Source: Lichina pygmaea (taxonomy: Eukaryota > Ascomycota > Lichinomycetes > Lichinales > Lichinaceae). Taken from it: 64,000 nt of DNA. Shown here in pieces: positions 1 to 11,242 of the stretch. The notes beneath the pieces are model-generated. The model had not been told where the DNA came from. It made no database searches and saw nothing but the letters and a program-made list of their open reading frames with translations. The DNA lies in the NCBI GenBank assembly GCA_963422465.1, contig OY730170.1:1736001-1800000 (forward strand), written 5' to 3'. A program made the position numbers and the translations under genes. Within the stretch, counting starts at the first letter, position 1; each line of letters begins with the position of its first letter.

Positions 1-393
1 TTGAAATCTAACGCCTACGGTATATTTGCTGACTTGATATTTTGACGTTACTGTACCGTAGGAGTTTCAGTGCTTGTTTCCAGGCAGCTACCTTGCTATA
101 TGCCTTGCTGTAGACGCCGACGTAGGTGCTCTTCAGCCTACATGTGTATTGGACATACTGTACATACATCACGTCTGGCTGACACTCAAGGCAGTTGGAT
201 AATCTGTATGACGTAATCAGGAGGTGGATGATGTCAATGGCATGTTCGATAGTTTGAATCTGCGGATCTCACTGAAACCACTACGAAGAAACCTTGAGCT
301 TCCCGTCACCGTTCGTACTAGAATAATTCATCTAGTACAGTACATGGTGCTTCTTGACAGAAGCTGTACATACGTGCCTTCCGTTGCAGAGCC
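1..393. other. spacer upstream of the YogA-like gene
   Basis: No gene recognised. Short open frames here do not resemble any family I know. The last part is presumably the promoter and 5' leader of the dehydrogenase that starts at 394. Confidence 0.5.
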
Positions 394-1686
394 ATGCCCA
401 AGGCCGTCGTACTGGAGAAAGGGGCTGCCGGCGAGATTGGTTACCCGCACGTTACATTCCAACTCACGCGAACTGCGGAAGCTCATCGTTTTCCCCCAGG
501 CTTAAGCTCGTGGAAGTTCCAAGACCTTCCCCACGAGAGTCGGAGCTCCTCGTTCGCGTTATAGCAGCGGGACTCAACCATCGCGATGTCTTCATCAGAC
601 AGAACCTCTATCCCGGTATCGCGCTCGGAGTACCGCTCCTGGCAGATGGGGTAGGCATGGTGGAATCGACTGGGTCTGCCGCGCTTGAGTCGTCGTGGAT
701 AGGGAAGCGCGTTGTGTTGGCCCCTGGCCGAGGATGGACTTCCTCCCCAGAAGGGCCCGAGCCCGTGAACGGTCCCTATGCGATCTTGGGCGGCACGAAG
801 CACTGCCCGGTCGGGACGCTACAGGAATTTGTCGCCATCGGCGCGGCGGAGGTGGAAGAAGCCCCTGATCATCTCGATGATGCCCAAGCGGCAGCCCTTC
901 CGCTGGCCGGCCTCACGGCCTATCGCGCCTTGTTCGCAAAGAGTGGTAACGCAAAACCAGGGCACAACATCCTCATCACAGGCGTCGGAGGTGGAGTTGC
1001 CCTGATCGCACTCCAGTTCGCATGTGCTGCCGGCTGCAGCGTCTTCGTCACCTCAGGCTCGGAGAGAAAGCTTGAAGAGGCGAAGCGACTGGGTGCCTCA
1101 GGTGGTACACTCTACAAGGGCGACGAATGGGAGAAGGCGATTCGGGATCAGCTACCTGCCGATAGAAAATACGTGGACGCTGTCATTGACGGTGCCGGTG
1201 GCGATATGGTTGAGCGTGCCACTAAGCTGTTGAAGGTGTGTAAGGTTGAACGTATGATCAGACTTGCAGCAGGATGAGTGACACTGACTCCTGGCCAAAT
1301 AGCCCGGCGGTGTGATTGTAAGCTACGGCATGACACTGGGGCCCGTCCTGCCCTTTTCGATGAGAGCAGTCACCAGAAACATTGAGGTACGGTATATCCT
1401 TTCCGCTCCTCGCAGCAGCGATATACCGAACCTGGACGGCATTGCTCACCTGAATCGTATATAGCTACGTGGCTCGACCATGGGCTCCCGCAGAGAATTC
1501 TCAGAGATGATCGATTTTGTGCGCACCAAACGCATTGTGCCCATCGTGTCCAGGATCGTCAAGGGTATCGAAGATCTCGAGGCCGTCGACAGTCTGTTCG
1601 AGGACTTGCGGACCGGCAGACAGTTTGGCAAGTTGGTGGTTTACATCAAGAACGATGGTGAACATGCCAACTCAAGCAAGCTGTGA
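394..1686 (+). CDS. YogA-like zinc-independent alcohol dehydrogenase / quinone oxidoreductase (MDR family)
   Basis: Four exons rebuilt by eye: 394-450, 507-1235, 1303-1386, 1465-1686, giving 363 residues. All introns are phase 0; the first ends in TTAAG. The protein begins MPKAVVLEKG and runs into LVEVPRPSPRESELLVRV, the GroES-like start of medium-chain dehydrogenases. NHRDVFIRQ replaces the zinc-binding cysteine region, so it should be the zinc-free YogA/quinone-reductase branch. The Rossmann glycine motif is ITGVGGGVALIALQF, and the C-terminus GSRREFSEMIDFV is typical of fungal YogA proteins. It probably reduces carbonyls or quinones with NADPH; the substrate cannot be read from sequence. 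Splicing across intron 2 rebuilds the conserved LLKPGGVIVSYGM, which supports the model. Confidence 0.88.
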
Positions 1687-2239
1687 TTTTCTCTCAAACT
1701 GCCCAAGATTAGTCCAATTCGATCGTAAGCACTCCTGCAATTGTTCCGTAGGGCTCCATGTATGAGCCACACGGCGGTGTGAACTAGTACGTAGCAGATG
1801 GCGCACTGTTGGTACTGTTGGAGTTGAGCGATCTGCAACGTCATACCACGTGACATACAGAAGGACGCTAACCCTAGATTGGGAAGAAGGGTTTTCTCAG
1901 TTTTCAAATGCTTGAGTACATCCTATTGAATACAATATTCTATTGTCCTCGAAGTGCCTCGTCATTCTGAAGTGTCACCAACACCTGATTATCCCAACAG
2001 GTACGGTGCCGTACGGTAGTCACGTGCCTCCGTCCACGGAAAATCGGACACGGTAGAAGAAGTCAAACTCTTTTTCAGCTGTCAAGCTTGCTCCTACAGT
2101 ACGTATCGTAAAGCATCCCAAACCGTTGTTTAGTTCCTTGGACAGCATCCCAACTGCTCCAGCATAGCCTACTCCAGTCCACTTACCTGACCCGTCCGCG
2201 AGAAACCGTGGATCCACTCTCGACCTCCTTACATTGGAT
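1687..2239. other. spacer between YogA-like gene and MDH
   Basis: No gene seen. The stretch around 1900-2000 is visibly AT-richer than the flanking genes. The 3' part holds the promoter and leader of malate dehydrogenase. Confidence 0.5.
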
Positions 2240-3574
2240 ATGTTCGCCTCACGCCAAGCGTTCAATTGCCTTCAGAGACGAGCTTTCTCGGTGTCAGCTA
2301 GGCAGGTCCGAAACTCCCTTTCAGCTCCCCCGCGACTCTCAACCCTGTATTGTACTGGCCATGCTGAAACAGTGGCTTCTAGGCCTCGAAAGTGACAGTG
2401 CTGGGGGCATCCGGTGGCATCGGTCAGCCGTTGTCGCTGTTACTGAAGCTGAACCCGAGAGTCACGGAGCTTGCTCTCTACGACATCCGCGGAGCACCAG
2501 GTCCGCCTTGCCCTCTTTCAATAGACGACGAAGCCATTCAAGAGTACTCCTCTGAAACTCAGCAGGTGTTGCCGCCGATATCAGCCATATCAACACCAAG
2601 AGCAAGGTAAGCCGCGGTTCTAGCGTCTTGTGGTTTCGGAAGCTGACTCCGATCCAGGTCCATGGCTACGAGCCGCAGGACGGTCTTGGGCCGGCCCTCA
2701 AGGACGCCGAAGTCGTGCTGATACCAGCGGGCGTTCCACGGAAACCTGGAATGACACGAGACGGTATTCTTCCCCGTCTTGTCTGCCACGCTTCGTCGCA
2801 ATTGACGTCGCCACAGATCTCTTCAACACAAATGCGTCTATCGTGCGAGATCTGGCCAAAGCCGCTGCCGAATCGGCTCCGAACGCCAACATCTTGGTCA
2901 TCGCGAATCCGGTACGCTGTCTGCGCGAGTGACCGTGCTCCCCCGACGGTCATTCGGCGCTAACTCGGACCCTCCACCAGGTGAACTCGACCGTCCCCAT
3001 CTGCGCCGAGATATTCAAGTCGAAAGGCGTCTACAACCCGCGGCGGCTATTTGGTGTTACGACGCTCGACGTCGTCCGGGCTTCTCGCTTTGTGTCCTCC
3101 ATCAAGAACACGGATCCGGCCAACGAGAATGTACCGGTCGTGGGAGGACACTCTGGCGTGACCATCGTGCCTCTGCTATCGCAAGCCGGCCACGGCGACC
3201 TCGCGGGCCAAGCGCGGGACGAGCTCATCAAGCGCATCCAGTTCGGCGGTGACGAGGTTGTCCAGGCCAAGGGCGGTGCCGGCTCAGCCACGCTGTCCAT
3301 GGCCATGGCCGGTGCTCGCTTCACCGAGAGCCTCTTGAAGGCAGCGCACGGCGAGAAGGGTGTCGTCGAGCCAACCTTCGTCGAGAGCACCCTCTTCAAG
3401 GACCAAGGCGTCCCGTTCTTCGCCTCCAAGGTCGAGTTGGGTCCGAACGGCGTTGAGAAGATTCACGAAGTCGGGCAGGTCACCGAACACGAGCAGTCCC
3501 TGCTCGATGCGTGCCTGGTCGATCTCAAGAAGAACATTGACAAGGGGGTGACGTTCGTCAAGCAGAACCCTTAG
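2240..3574 (+). CDS. MDH1: malate dehydrogenase, mitochondrial, NAD-dependent
   Basis: Six exons: 2240-2305, 2383-2500, 2566-2606, 2658-2763, 2817-2911, 2981-3574, giving 339 residues. It interconverts malate and oxaloacetate with NAD in the TCA cycle. Exon 1 encodes a 22-residue basic, Ser/Arg-rich leader ([16 protein letters not shown]), a typical mitochondrial presequence. The NAD-binding GASGGIGQ is at about residues 30-37, the mobile loop [12 protein letters not shown] follows, and the catalytic histidine is in [12 protein letters not shown] at about residue 199. The small exons (41 and 95 nt) and all phases are needed to keep the family sequence intact. Length equals other fungal mitochondrial MDHs. 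The large last exon holds most of the C-terminal substrate-binding domain. Confidence 0.95.
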
Positions 3575-4009
3575 CGGAAGCGTGCGGCTGCTGGTGGATC
3601 GAATTACTTGGGACCAGCGTCTCTAGCAGAGAGTCTTACAGGACGCTGCTGCGGTACCGTACGACTCCAATCCGAAGATCTGTCAGGAGAGCATTGCGTT
3701 AGTCACGAGCGAGGCTCTCGCTCTCGCTGTCATCGACCAAGCATCTGCCGTCCGTCTTACACGACGGTCACTGCGCTGTAGACTACGTACTTGGCTTGAT
3801 CACAAAAGAATACATCAATCCACGTGCAAACCCCCTCCACGGTCATCTATCATCCACGTATGTAGACTTGGCTCAATCGATTTATCGTGACCAAGAAAGG
3901 AAATATGAACATCCACCGGGGGCGAATCTAAGAGCAGAGTATAAAAATCACTGTACGGCGACTGCAGTACGCGCCTCGGATTGGAGAGGGGAATGGATTT
4001 GTACGACGT

Positions 4010-4165
4010 ACATGATGATGGCATATGATGATGGCACTTGATGACGGCCCTCGATCATGGCCCTCGACGGCAGTCGTTGATCATGGTATTTGATGAAAGC
4101 CCGAGATGAAAGCCCATGATGACGGCACCTGATCACAGCATCTGGTGACAGCACCTGATGAGTAT
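4010..4165. repeat. degenerate TGATGAC-type repeat
   Basis: Imperfect reiteration of units such as GATGATGGCAC, TGATGACGGC and TGATCATGGC. Units vary in length, so this is an old, decayed tandem array rather than a microsatellite. Confidence 0.6.
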
Positions 4166-4266
4166 CTGATGACGGCACATACCTACTGCATATACCTACT
4201 GCAAATACCCACTGCAAATACCCACCCCAAATAGCAACATTGTGAGACACAGCTCTTGTAGCCCCT

Positions 4267-4307
4267 CGTACTCCCCTACTCCCCTACTCCCCTACTCCCC
4301 TACTCCC
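4267..4307. repeat. 8-bp tandem repeat, unit CCCCTACT
   Basis: About five head-to-tail copies of CCCCTACT in the long spacer between MDH and eEF3. Confidence 0.85.
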
Positions 4308-7121
4308 GTACAGTAGACTGACGACTAACAGATAAACAATGCAACCGACGGGCAGCATGTACTGTACGTAGATTGGAGAACATGGAACGACGTGATGCTG
4401 CAGTGCGGTGTAATGCGGTGTGGTGCGGTGGGCACATGCCCAGTTCACTTGCGATAAAAATAGATTCTCGCAAAGGGAACCAAGGGAAAAAAAAAAGAGG
4501 GCGAAGGAGAGGGGGGAGGGGGCAGGGAAGAGGGGGAAGGGAGGTACGATCGGGCAAGTAGATACTACGTGATTGACTTGTGGAGCTGGACTTGATGATG
4601 TCCGCCTCCGCCTGGGTCTTGGTGACGTGGTATGGCACGGCTGGGCATCGCAGGGCACGGCAGGTCTTCGTCGTCTCATTTTCTCCTTGGTATCGTCACG
4701 TTGACGATGAAGTGGGCGGCGAAGAAGACTGACATTTTCAGCCCGAGGGGGGAAAAAAAAGTACTGTTGTCTGGTGGATTTGCCTTCTTCTTTGAGGCGT
4801 CATAATGTATGCCGTCACGGTCGAAATTATGTGTCATATCCGATGTGCAACGCTCTGGGTGTTTGCCTCGGCGTCTGCAACTGCTTTTGCGGGCATTGGG
4901 ACGTTGAGATACGGCTAGCGGCCTGAGGGCGCTGCATGAGTCGGTTCGTGATGATGATGGCTGATGGGTCGAAGATATCAGCCTTGCGAACGTGTGAGAT
5001 GCACCCGATGTCAGCTTTGTGGTCCCAACTCCCTCCACGCTATGACCAGATGCGCTGGCGATAAGTCGACATCGAAGCAAGAGGTTGCTCGATGATCTTC
5101 TTGTGGCATCTCCGTTCCAAACCAGGGCAATGGGAGAATGGCCATGGCACGAAATGAAGAGCAGGCGGAAACTTGGACGCTTGGTGCGAGGAGCACTTCT
5201 TGGCCAGGCAACTGTCCTCAAATAGCACCTGTGGTGGTCCCGATCGTGTGGCTGTGAAAGATTCGAATGAGTGAAAGGACAGCTCGCTATAAGTTGTAGT
5301 AGTCCTGGGTGCATCAGATGTGCGTAGTCTTGGTGTGGTCGAAGTAGATCTTCTGTAAGTGCAGGCCTGCATATGGTCGGAGAGGAGCACATTTGTCCGT
5401 GAATTCCTGATGGCTGACGTCGAGGCGGAGGCAAACGACGAAGACGGGGAATATTGGAGATGTAGGACCATTGACGACTGGGTACCTTGCTAGCTTATCG
5501 ACAGAGTAGTACTACCATCCCGAATAGTAGATTCAGCGCCGCTTCTCGAAGCTGCCCTTACAGACGCGCACCAGCATCATGCATTCCCTCATGACACGAC
5601 GCAAACGATGAATTCTTGCAGATTAGGTTGACGTCTCATTCGCCGTTCCGTCGGATTTCCCTGATTAGCATATCCCGTTGTCGCATCGTAGAGTCCCACC
5701 ACCTAGGGTGGAGTGGCTGGACGCATCATCATCATTCAAGACAAGCGACCCAGTAACAGAACGCTCTGAAGGGCCTTGGACACCGACAAACATGTCGAGT
5801 AGCTTGGCGCTCCCCGAGTGTGTTCATTGGCTCGATGAAGGTCTCTGAGAACACGGTTCGAGGGCACTGCTTAGACAAGCCTTCGGATGGGTTGGTCGCA
5901 GAGCACTGGCAGTACGATACGTACTTATCATAGTACTGTGAAAACCAATTGAGCTGTTCTTGCACGCTGGAAAAGAGCTGCAAGGCGATTGAGGACGGCC
6001 AGAGAGACGAAAAGAACGCTCATTCAAGTTTCCTTGAACGTGGAGCGGTCCACCGACGGATGTGCGCAAGAGATAGTAAGTGCAGGCCCGGAAAAATATG
6101 GGGCTCTGGAGATGTTGACCCCAGATCAATCTCCCGGTGGTAACAAATGACAGGAAAAGTCTTCAACCCCCCTTGGGCCGCGCGGCTGCGGAGAAGATTG
6201 GAATCAGCGCGAGGCTGCCTCTTGATCTCTAGGCCCGTGTCGTTGGCGGTCTCGGTAAGCAGCCCCATTGGATCTAAGACGAGCTTGCAGAAGCGCGCAT
6301 CCGCCAATGGAGCATCTACAAACTGGCCGCCCTTGAAAGTGGAGGCGCTGGGGACGAGTCGGATCAAAAGTACGGCGGCTGTTGAACGAGGCCCTTCGCC
6401 GACGAGAGACAACGAGTGATTTCGTCTCAGTACTTTGTTTGCTTGCTCTTTCATTCGAGCCACCACTACGTACATACGTATGTAGTACATACAGTACGTA
6501 CGTACTTCCGTACGTCTTAGGCCCTGTCACACCTGTGTAGGGCTTCCCCACAGTGGTCGTGATAGCGATAGGCGAAAGACCAGACGAGACCTGGTCGAGA
6601 CTGTGACGAAACAAGGCATTGGTGAAATAGGTATCTGTCGTACCCAGCAGGTAGCCAATTAGCGGTAAGAGTACAGTGGCACGACAAAAGTCTATGAACG
6701 CTCTCGTACAGAATCTACTTCGGGTACATCCATCTACGTGTTAGTAATGCGACTGAAGTATCGTGAAAAATGTCGATCCTGTGGCATGACTTATGCTCGC
6801 TGCGACCAACAGCATGTAAGGGCGTACACAGACTTTTGTCGTCACGCTGTACAGGACGTACTTCAGCCGTGCCCGGCGTTTAGGGCTCTGGTGCTGACAG
6901 CGAAGGCTGCAGGTGGTGGTATGACTGGGGCCTCAAACCGTCAGCCCCAATCTCATTCGACCGCCTTCCGAAACCGAACGAAAATTTTTCCTTGGACCGC
7001 ATTGACCACCGACCCCAAGCGACCGAGCATTCTCTGCCCAGCCTCGTCTTTTTTTGGTGTTTCGGTCTTGCTGATGTAAGCCGGACTGCGACTTCGCCGC
7101 TATGGGTTTGGAGTCATGGGG

Positions 7122-7205
7122 TATAAAGAAAAAAAAAGTCCCCGCCCCCCCCTTTTCTCCCTTCTCATCTCTCCACTCTCCACTCACTTTTTTTCTTGTC
7201 TCCTT
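7122..7205 (+). promoter_or_regulatory. eEF3 core promoter: TATA box plus CT-rich tract
   Basis: A TATAAAG box at 7122-7128 is followed by a pyrimidine-rich run (7140-7205) of C, CT and T blocks. TATA plus a CT tract just upstream of the start site is a common pattern in strongly expressed fungal translation genes. Transcription probably starts near the end of the tract, leaving a leader of about 240 nt before the ATG at 7445. The assignment is inference from position. Confidence 0.6.
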
Positions 7206-7444
7206 TCTGTTCGCTCGCGCGTTTTCAAGTGATCGGCCTTCGGTTTAATAGTCGTCGCCTTTCTCTGCGATAGAAGAGAGCCGCTATAGAGCAGACCTCG
7301 AGATCGTCGGTTTGATCGCGACCGCCTGCAGGCTCGGTTTTCCACCTTCGATACCCCGATAGATTTCGAGCGTTCGAGAGGAAGTCGTTCCTCCCTGCTT
7401 TCACCATCTCTCTCCGTTCACGACCGGTTGTGTCGGACGACGCA

Positions 7445-10400
7445 ATGGCACCAGCGATCGACATCGTCGAGGAGGCGACCCAGGCCCCCCCAAAGGTCGT
7501 GGCGGCCGAGAATGCCAAGTCGGTCAAGGTTCTGGACGAGCTTCTGGCCAAGTTGAGCGTCTCCAAGACGGCGGACGAGACCAACGCGGCGGCGGCGAAC
7601 ATCGCCACTTTCATCAACGGACCGATCGAGGAGCGTGACGCGCCGACGAAGGCCATCGACCTCATCAAGCAGCAGCTCGCCAACAAGAAGGACGGCGCCG
7701 TGCGCGAGCGCGCTCTCCACACGATCCAGGCCATCGCCCAGCACAGCGATGTCTCGGCCACGATCGAGCCGTACTTGGCCGTCCTCCTCGGCCCGACCCT
7801 GGCCGCCGTGGGAGACAAGATGACGGCCGTCAAGAACGCGGCCCAGAACGCGGCCGTCGCGATCGTCAAGGCCATCAACTCGAACGCCGTCAAGGCGGTG
7901 CTGCCGGTCATCATCAAGTCCATCCTCACCGCTCAGAAGTGGCCCGAGAAGATGACGGGCCTACGTTGCATCGAGGCCCTCGTCGAGACCGCGCCGGCCC
8001 AGCTGGCCTACCGCGTCCCCGAACTCATCCCCGTCGTCTCCGAGTCCATGTGGGACACGAAGCCCGAGGTCAAGAAGGCCGCGTACGGCACCATGGAGAA
8101 GGTCTGCGGCCTCATCGTCAACAAGGACATTGAGCGCTTCATCCCGGAGCTCATCAAGTGTATCGCCAAGCCGGAGAACGTGCCGGAGACGGTGCACCTC
8201 CTCGGCGCGACCACGTTCGTCACGGACGTGCACGAGCCGACCCTTGCCATCATGGTCCCCTTGCTCGAGCGTGGTCTCGCCGAGCGCGACACTTCCATCA
8301 AGCGCAAGGCGGCCGTCATCGTCGACAACATGTGCAAGCTCGTCGAGGACCCCCAGATCGTCGCCTCCTTCCTGCCCAAGCTGATGCCCGCGCTCGAGAA
8401 GAACTACGACAACCTCGCCGACCCCGAGGCGCGCGAGAAGACGAAGCAGGGTCTCGACACGCTGATCCGCGTCGGTGCCGTCAAGGACGGCAAGGCCCCC
8501 GAGATCTCGCACGCCGGTGATGTGGCCACCGTCGAGGCCATCCTGAAGCAGATCTTGTCGACCGGCCACGACGCCAGGTTCGAGCCCGTGCTCGCTTACA
8601 TCTCGGCCATCGCCGGCCAGCTCATCGACGAGAAGGAGGTGGACTCGATCATCTGGACCGAGAACACGCTGCCCTACGTCACCGCCGTCGTCGGCGACGA
8701 GAACGCTCGGACCACGGCCGACGCGCTCCGGAAGCGGGCCTCGCCCGGCGCCGCCGAGGACGACGAGTCGGACGAGGACGACGAGGAGGGCGAGGACCTC
8801 TGCAACTGCACCTTCAACCTCGCCTACGGTGCCAAGATCCTGCTCAACCAGACGACGCTGCGGCTGAAGCGCGGCCAACGCTACGGCCTGTGCGGCCCCA
8901 ACGGATCGGGCAAGTCCACGCTGATGCGCGCCATCAACAACGACCAGGTCGAGGGCTTCCCGAGGAAGGACGAGGTCAAGACCGTCTTCGTCGAGCACGA
9001 CCTCGACGCCGCCGACACGGAGCAGACCGTCGTCGGCTGGACCGAGAAGAAGCTCGAGGACGCCGGCGTCGTCATCGAGCGCGCCTCGATCCAGGAGAAG
9101 CTGCTCGACTTTGGCTTCCTGCAGGAGCAGTTCGAGGCCCCCATCACCTCGCTCTCGGGCGGCTGGAAGATGAAGCTCGCCCTCGCCCGCGCCGTCTTCG
9201 AGGACCCGGACATCCTGCTCCTCGACGAACCCACCAACCATCTCGACGTCAAGAACGTGCAGTGGCTCGAGCAGTACCTCACCAGCTCGCCCTGCACCTC
9301 GATCATCGTCTCCCACGACAGCAAGTTCCTCGACAACGTCGTGCAGCACGTCATCCACTACGAGCGGTTCAAGCTCCGGCGCTACCGCGGCAACCTGGCC
9401 GAGTTCGTCAAGAAGGTGCCGTCGGCGCGTTCCTACTACGAGCTCGGCGCGTCGGAGCTCGAGTTCAAGTTCCCCGAGCCCGGCTTCCTCGAGGGCGTCA
9501 AGACCAAGGCGAAGGCCATCGTGCGCGTCAACAACATGGCGTTCCAGTACCCGGGCACGTCGAAGCCGCAGGTGTCGGAGATCTCGTTCCAGTGCTCGCT
9601 CGGCTCGCGCATCGCCGTGATCGGGCCCAACGGCGCCGGCAAGAGCACGCTCATCAACGTGCTCACGGGCGAGCTCATCCCGACCGCGGGCGACGTCTAC
9701 ACGCACGAGAACATCCGGATCGCTTACATCAAGCAGCACGCCTTCGCCCACATCGACCACCACCTCGACAAGACCCCGTCCGAGTACATCCAGTGGCGCT
9801 TCCAGACGGGCGAGGACCGCGAGACGATGGACCGCGCCAACAAGATCATCACCGACGACGACGAGAAGGCCATGGACAAGGTCTTCAAGGTCGACAACAC
9901 GCCGCGCCGCGTCATCGGCATCCAGGCGCGCCGCAAGTTCAAGAACTCGTACGAGTACGAGTGCTCCTTCGCCCTCGGCGAGAACGTCGGGCAGAAGAAC
10001 GAGCGCTGGACGCCGATGATGACGTCGGACAACGGCTGGCTCCCGCGCAACGACCTGCTCGGCTCGCACGCCAAGATGGTGGCCGAGGTGGACCAGAAGG
10101 AGGCGCTCGCGAGCGGCCAGTTCCGGCCCCTGGTCCGGAAGGAGATCGAGCAGCACTGCGCCTACTTCGGCCTCGACGCCGAGCTCGTCTCGCACTCGCG
10201 CATGCGCGGTCTGTCGGGCGGCCAGCGGGTCAAGGTCGTCCTCGCCGCCTGCTCGTGGCAGCGACCTCATCTGATCGTCCTCGACGAACCGACCAATTAC
10301 CTCGACCGCGACTCGCTCGGCGCGCTCTCCAAGGCGCTCAAGGCCTTCGAGGGTGGCGTCATCATCATCACTCACTCGGCCGAGTTCACCAAGGACCTCA

Positions 10401-10648
10401 CGGAGGAGGTGTGGGCCGTCATGGACGGCAAGATGACGCCGTCGGGACACAACTGGGTCCAGGGGCAGGGCGCCGGTCCGCGCCTCACCGAGAAGGACGG
10501 CGAAGAGGAGCGATTCGACGCGATGGGCAACAAGATCGAGGGCGGCGGCAAGAAGAAGAAGCTCACGTCGAGCGAGCTGCGAAAGAAGAAGAAGGATCGG
10601 ATGGCACGCCGGAAGCGTGGCGAGGAGGTCTTCTCCGACGAAGACTGA
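7445..10648 (+). CDS. TEF3: translation elongation factor 3 (eEF3), ribosome ABC ATPase
   Basis: One uninterrupted frame of 1067 residues; the frame is also open from 7430, but the conserved start is the ATG at 7445. eEF3 is the fungus-specific ATPase that releases deacylated tRNA from the ribosomal E site. HEAT repeats fill roughly residues 40-330. A four-helix region leads to an acidic [14 protein letters not shown] linker. ABC1 has GPNGSGKST (about residue 485), [12 protein letters not shown] and [14 protein letters not shown]2 has GPNGAGKST, a chromodomain-like insertion ([12 protein letters not shown] to [11 protein letters not shown]), [12 protein letters not shown] and [13 protein letters not shown]. 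The lysine-rich tail ([18 protein letters not shown]) binds ribosomes in the family. Strong GC3 codon bias and the lack of introns fit very high expression. All ATPase motifs are intact. Confidence 0.97.
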   Translation: MAPAIDIVEEATQAPPKVVAAENAKSVKVLDELLAKLSVSKTADETNAAAANIATFINGPIEERDAPTKAIDLIKQQLANKKDGAVRERALHTIQAIAQHSDVSATIEPYLAVLLGPTLAAVGDKMTAVKNAAQNAAVAIVKAINSNAVKAVLPVIIKSILTAQKWPEKMTGLRCIEALVETAPAQLAYRVPELIPVVSESMWDTKPEVKKAAYGTMEKVCGLIVNKDIERFIPELIKCIAKPENVPETVHLLGATTFVTDVHEPTLAIMVPLLERGLAERDTSIKRKAAVIVDNMCKLVEDPQIVASFLPKLMPALEKNYDNLADPEAREKTKQGLDTLIRVGAVKDGKAPEISHAGDVATVEAILKQILSTGHDARFEPVLAYISAIAGQLIDEKEVDSIIWTENTLPYVTAVVGDENARTTADALRKRASPGAAEDDESDEDDEEGEDLCNCTFNLAYGAKILLNQTTLRLKRGQRYGLCGPNGSGKSTLMRAINNDQVEGFPRKDEVKTVFVEHDLDAADTEQTVVGWTEKKLEDAGVVIERASIQEKLLDFGFLQEQFEAPITSLSGGWKMKLALARAVFEDPDILLLDEPTNHLDVKNVQWLEQYLTSSPCTSIIVSHDSKFLDNVVQHVIHYERFKLRRYRGNLAEFVKKVPSARSYYELGASELEFKFPEPGFLEGVKTKAKAIVRVNNMAFQYPGTSKPQVSEISFQCSLGSRIAVIGPNGAGKSTLINVLTGELIPTAGDVYTHENIRIAYIKQHAFAHIDHHLDKTPSEYIQWRFQTGEDRETMDRANKIITDDDEKAMDKVFKVDNTPRRVIGIQARRKFKNSYEYECSFALGENVGQKNERWTPMMTSDNGWLPRNDLLGSHAKMVAEVDQKEALASGQFRPLVRKEIEQHCAYFGLDAELVSHSRMRGLSGGQRVKVVLAACSWQRPHLIVLDEPTNYLDRDSLGALSKALKAFEGGVIIITHSAEFTKDLTEEVWAVMDGKMTPSGHNWVQGQGAGPRLTEKDGEEERFDAMGNKIEGGGKKKKLTSSELRKKKKDRMARRKRGEEVFSDED

Positions 10649-11242
10649 AGCGGGGGCGGGGCATCTTGGGGAGGACGAGGAGACGTCATCTGGAGCGCAG
10701 CTCGATGGCCTCGGCCGACGGGACGTTGCCGGTCGAGAAGGGAGTCGTTTCATACCTTTCTTTGTACGTATCTGCCGTTTTGGGAAGGGTGTGGAGGGAA
10801 GGGGGGTTGGCGATGACGATGGAGAGACTGGTGATGTTTTCATCTCGACTGAACCATGGTGTTGGGAGTTTTCCTATGCAAAAGCTCGACTGCGGTTTGG
10901 AGCGCCAAACAATAGAAAACACTTTAGAAACATACAGCCGCCCCCACTGGAGACAAGGAAGGCAGTCACGTCTTGGATGACCTCTCGATACTTCTCGATA
11001 CCGACCCCGTCACGGCTACTGTGCGTGATACCAGCGTAGTATGTTAGATTCCGACCTTATACATTCACCCTTGTCTCTGGAGCCGACAGAAATCACGAAA
11101 ACGACCTTCATGTCGTGGAGGAGAGGGGCGGACGATTCCCGGACACTCGTTCCACGTGTTCACGGATCGTCATCGTCAACCCACACTTCCAGCTTAGCGT
11201 TCCCACGTTCGTCGGCAAGCTGCGAAATCGAGGATCGCTGCC
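10649..11242. other. spacer between eEF3 and EMW1
   Basis: Contains the eEF3 3' UTR and the EMW1 promoter. No other gene seen. Confidence 0.5.

Larger units (their letters stand above)
3575..7444. other. long gene-poor spacer with simple repeats
   Basis: 3.9 kb with no gene I can support. It holds a degenerate TGATGAC/GATGGCAC-type repeat (about 4010-4165), an 8-bp tandem repeat (4267-4307), a purine-rich stretch (4488-4550) and a cluster of GTAC/TACGTA motifs (6470-6515). A 252-codon open frame on the minus strand (5434-4676) looks like chance composition. The last 350 bp is the eEF3 promoter and leader. Confidence 0.5.

Noticed and set aside
4676-5434. 252-codon minus-strand open frame in the long spacer
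   Set aside because: Ser/Arg/Pro/His-rich chance composition, no recognisable motif, no supporting splice or promoter signals. Transcript data could revive it.
7961-10843. 960-codon open frame antisense to eEF3
   Set aside because: It mirrors the highly GC3-biased eEF3 codons; sense codons ending in C or G leave antisense stops rare. Its product is a Leu/Val/Asp/Arg repeat-like composition with no domains.
8890-10980. 696-codon open frame in another frame of eEF3
   Set aside because: Arg/Pro/Gly-rich shadow frame created by the same codon bias; no family resemblance.
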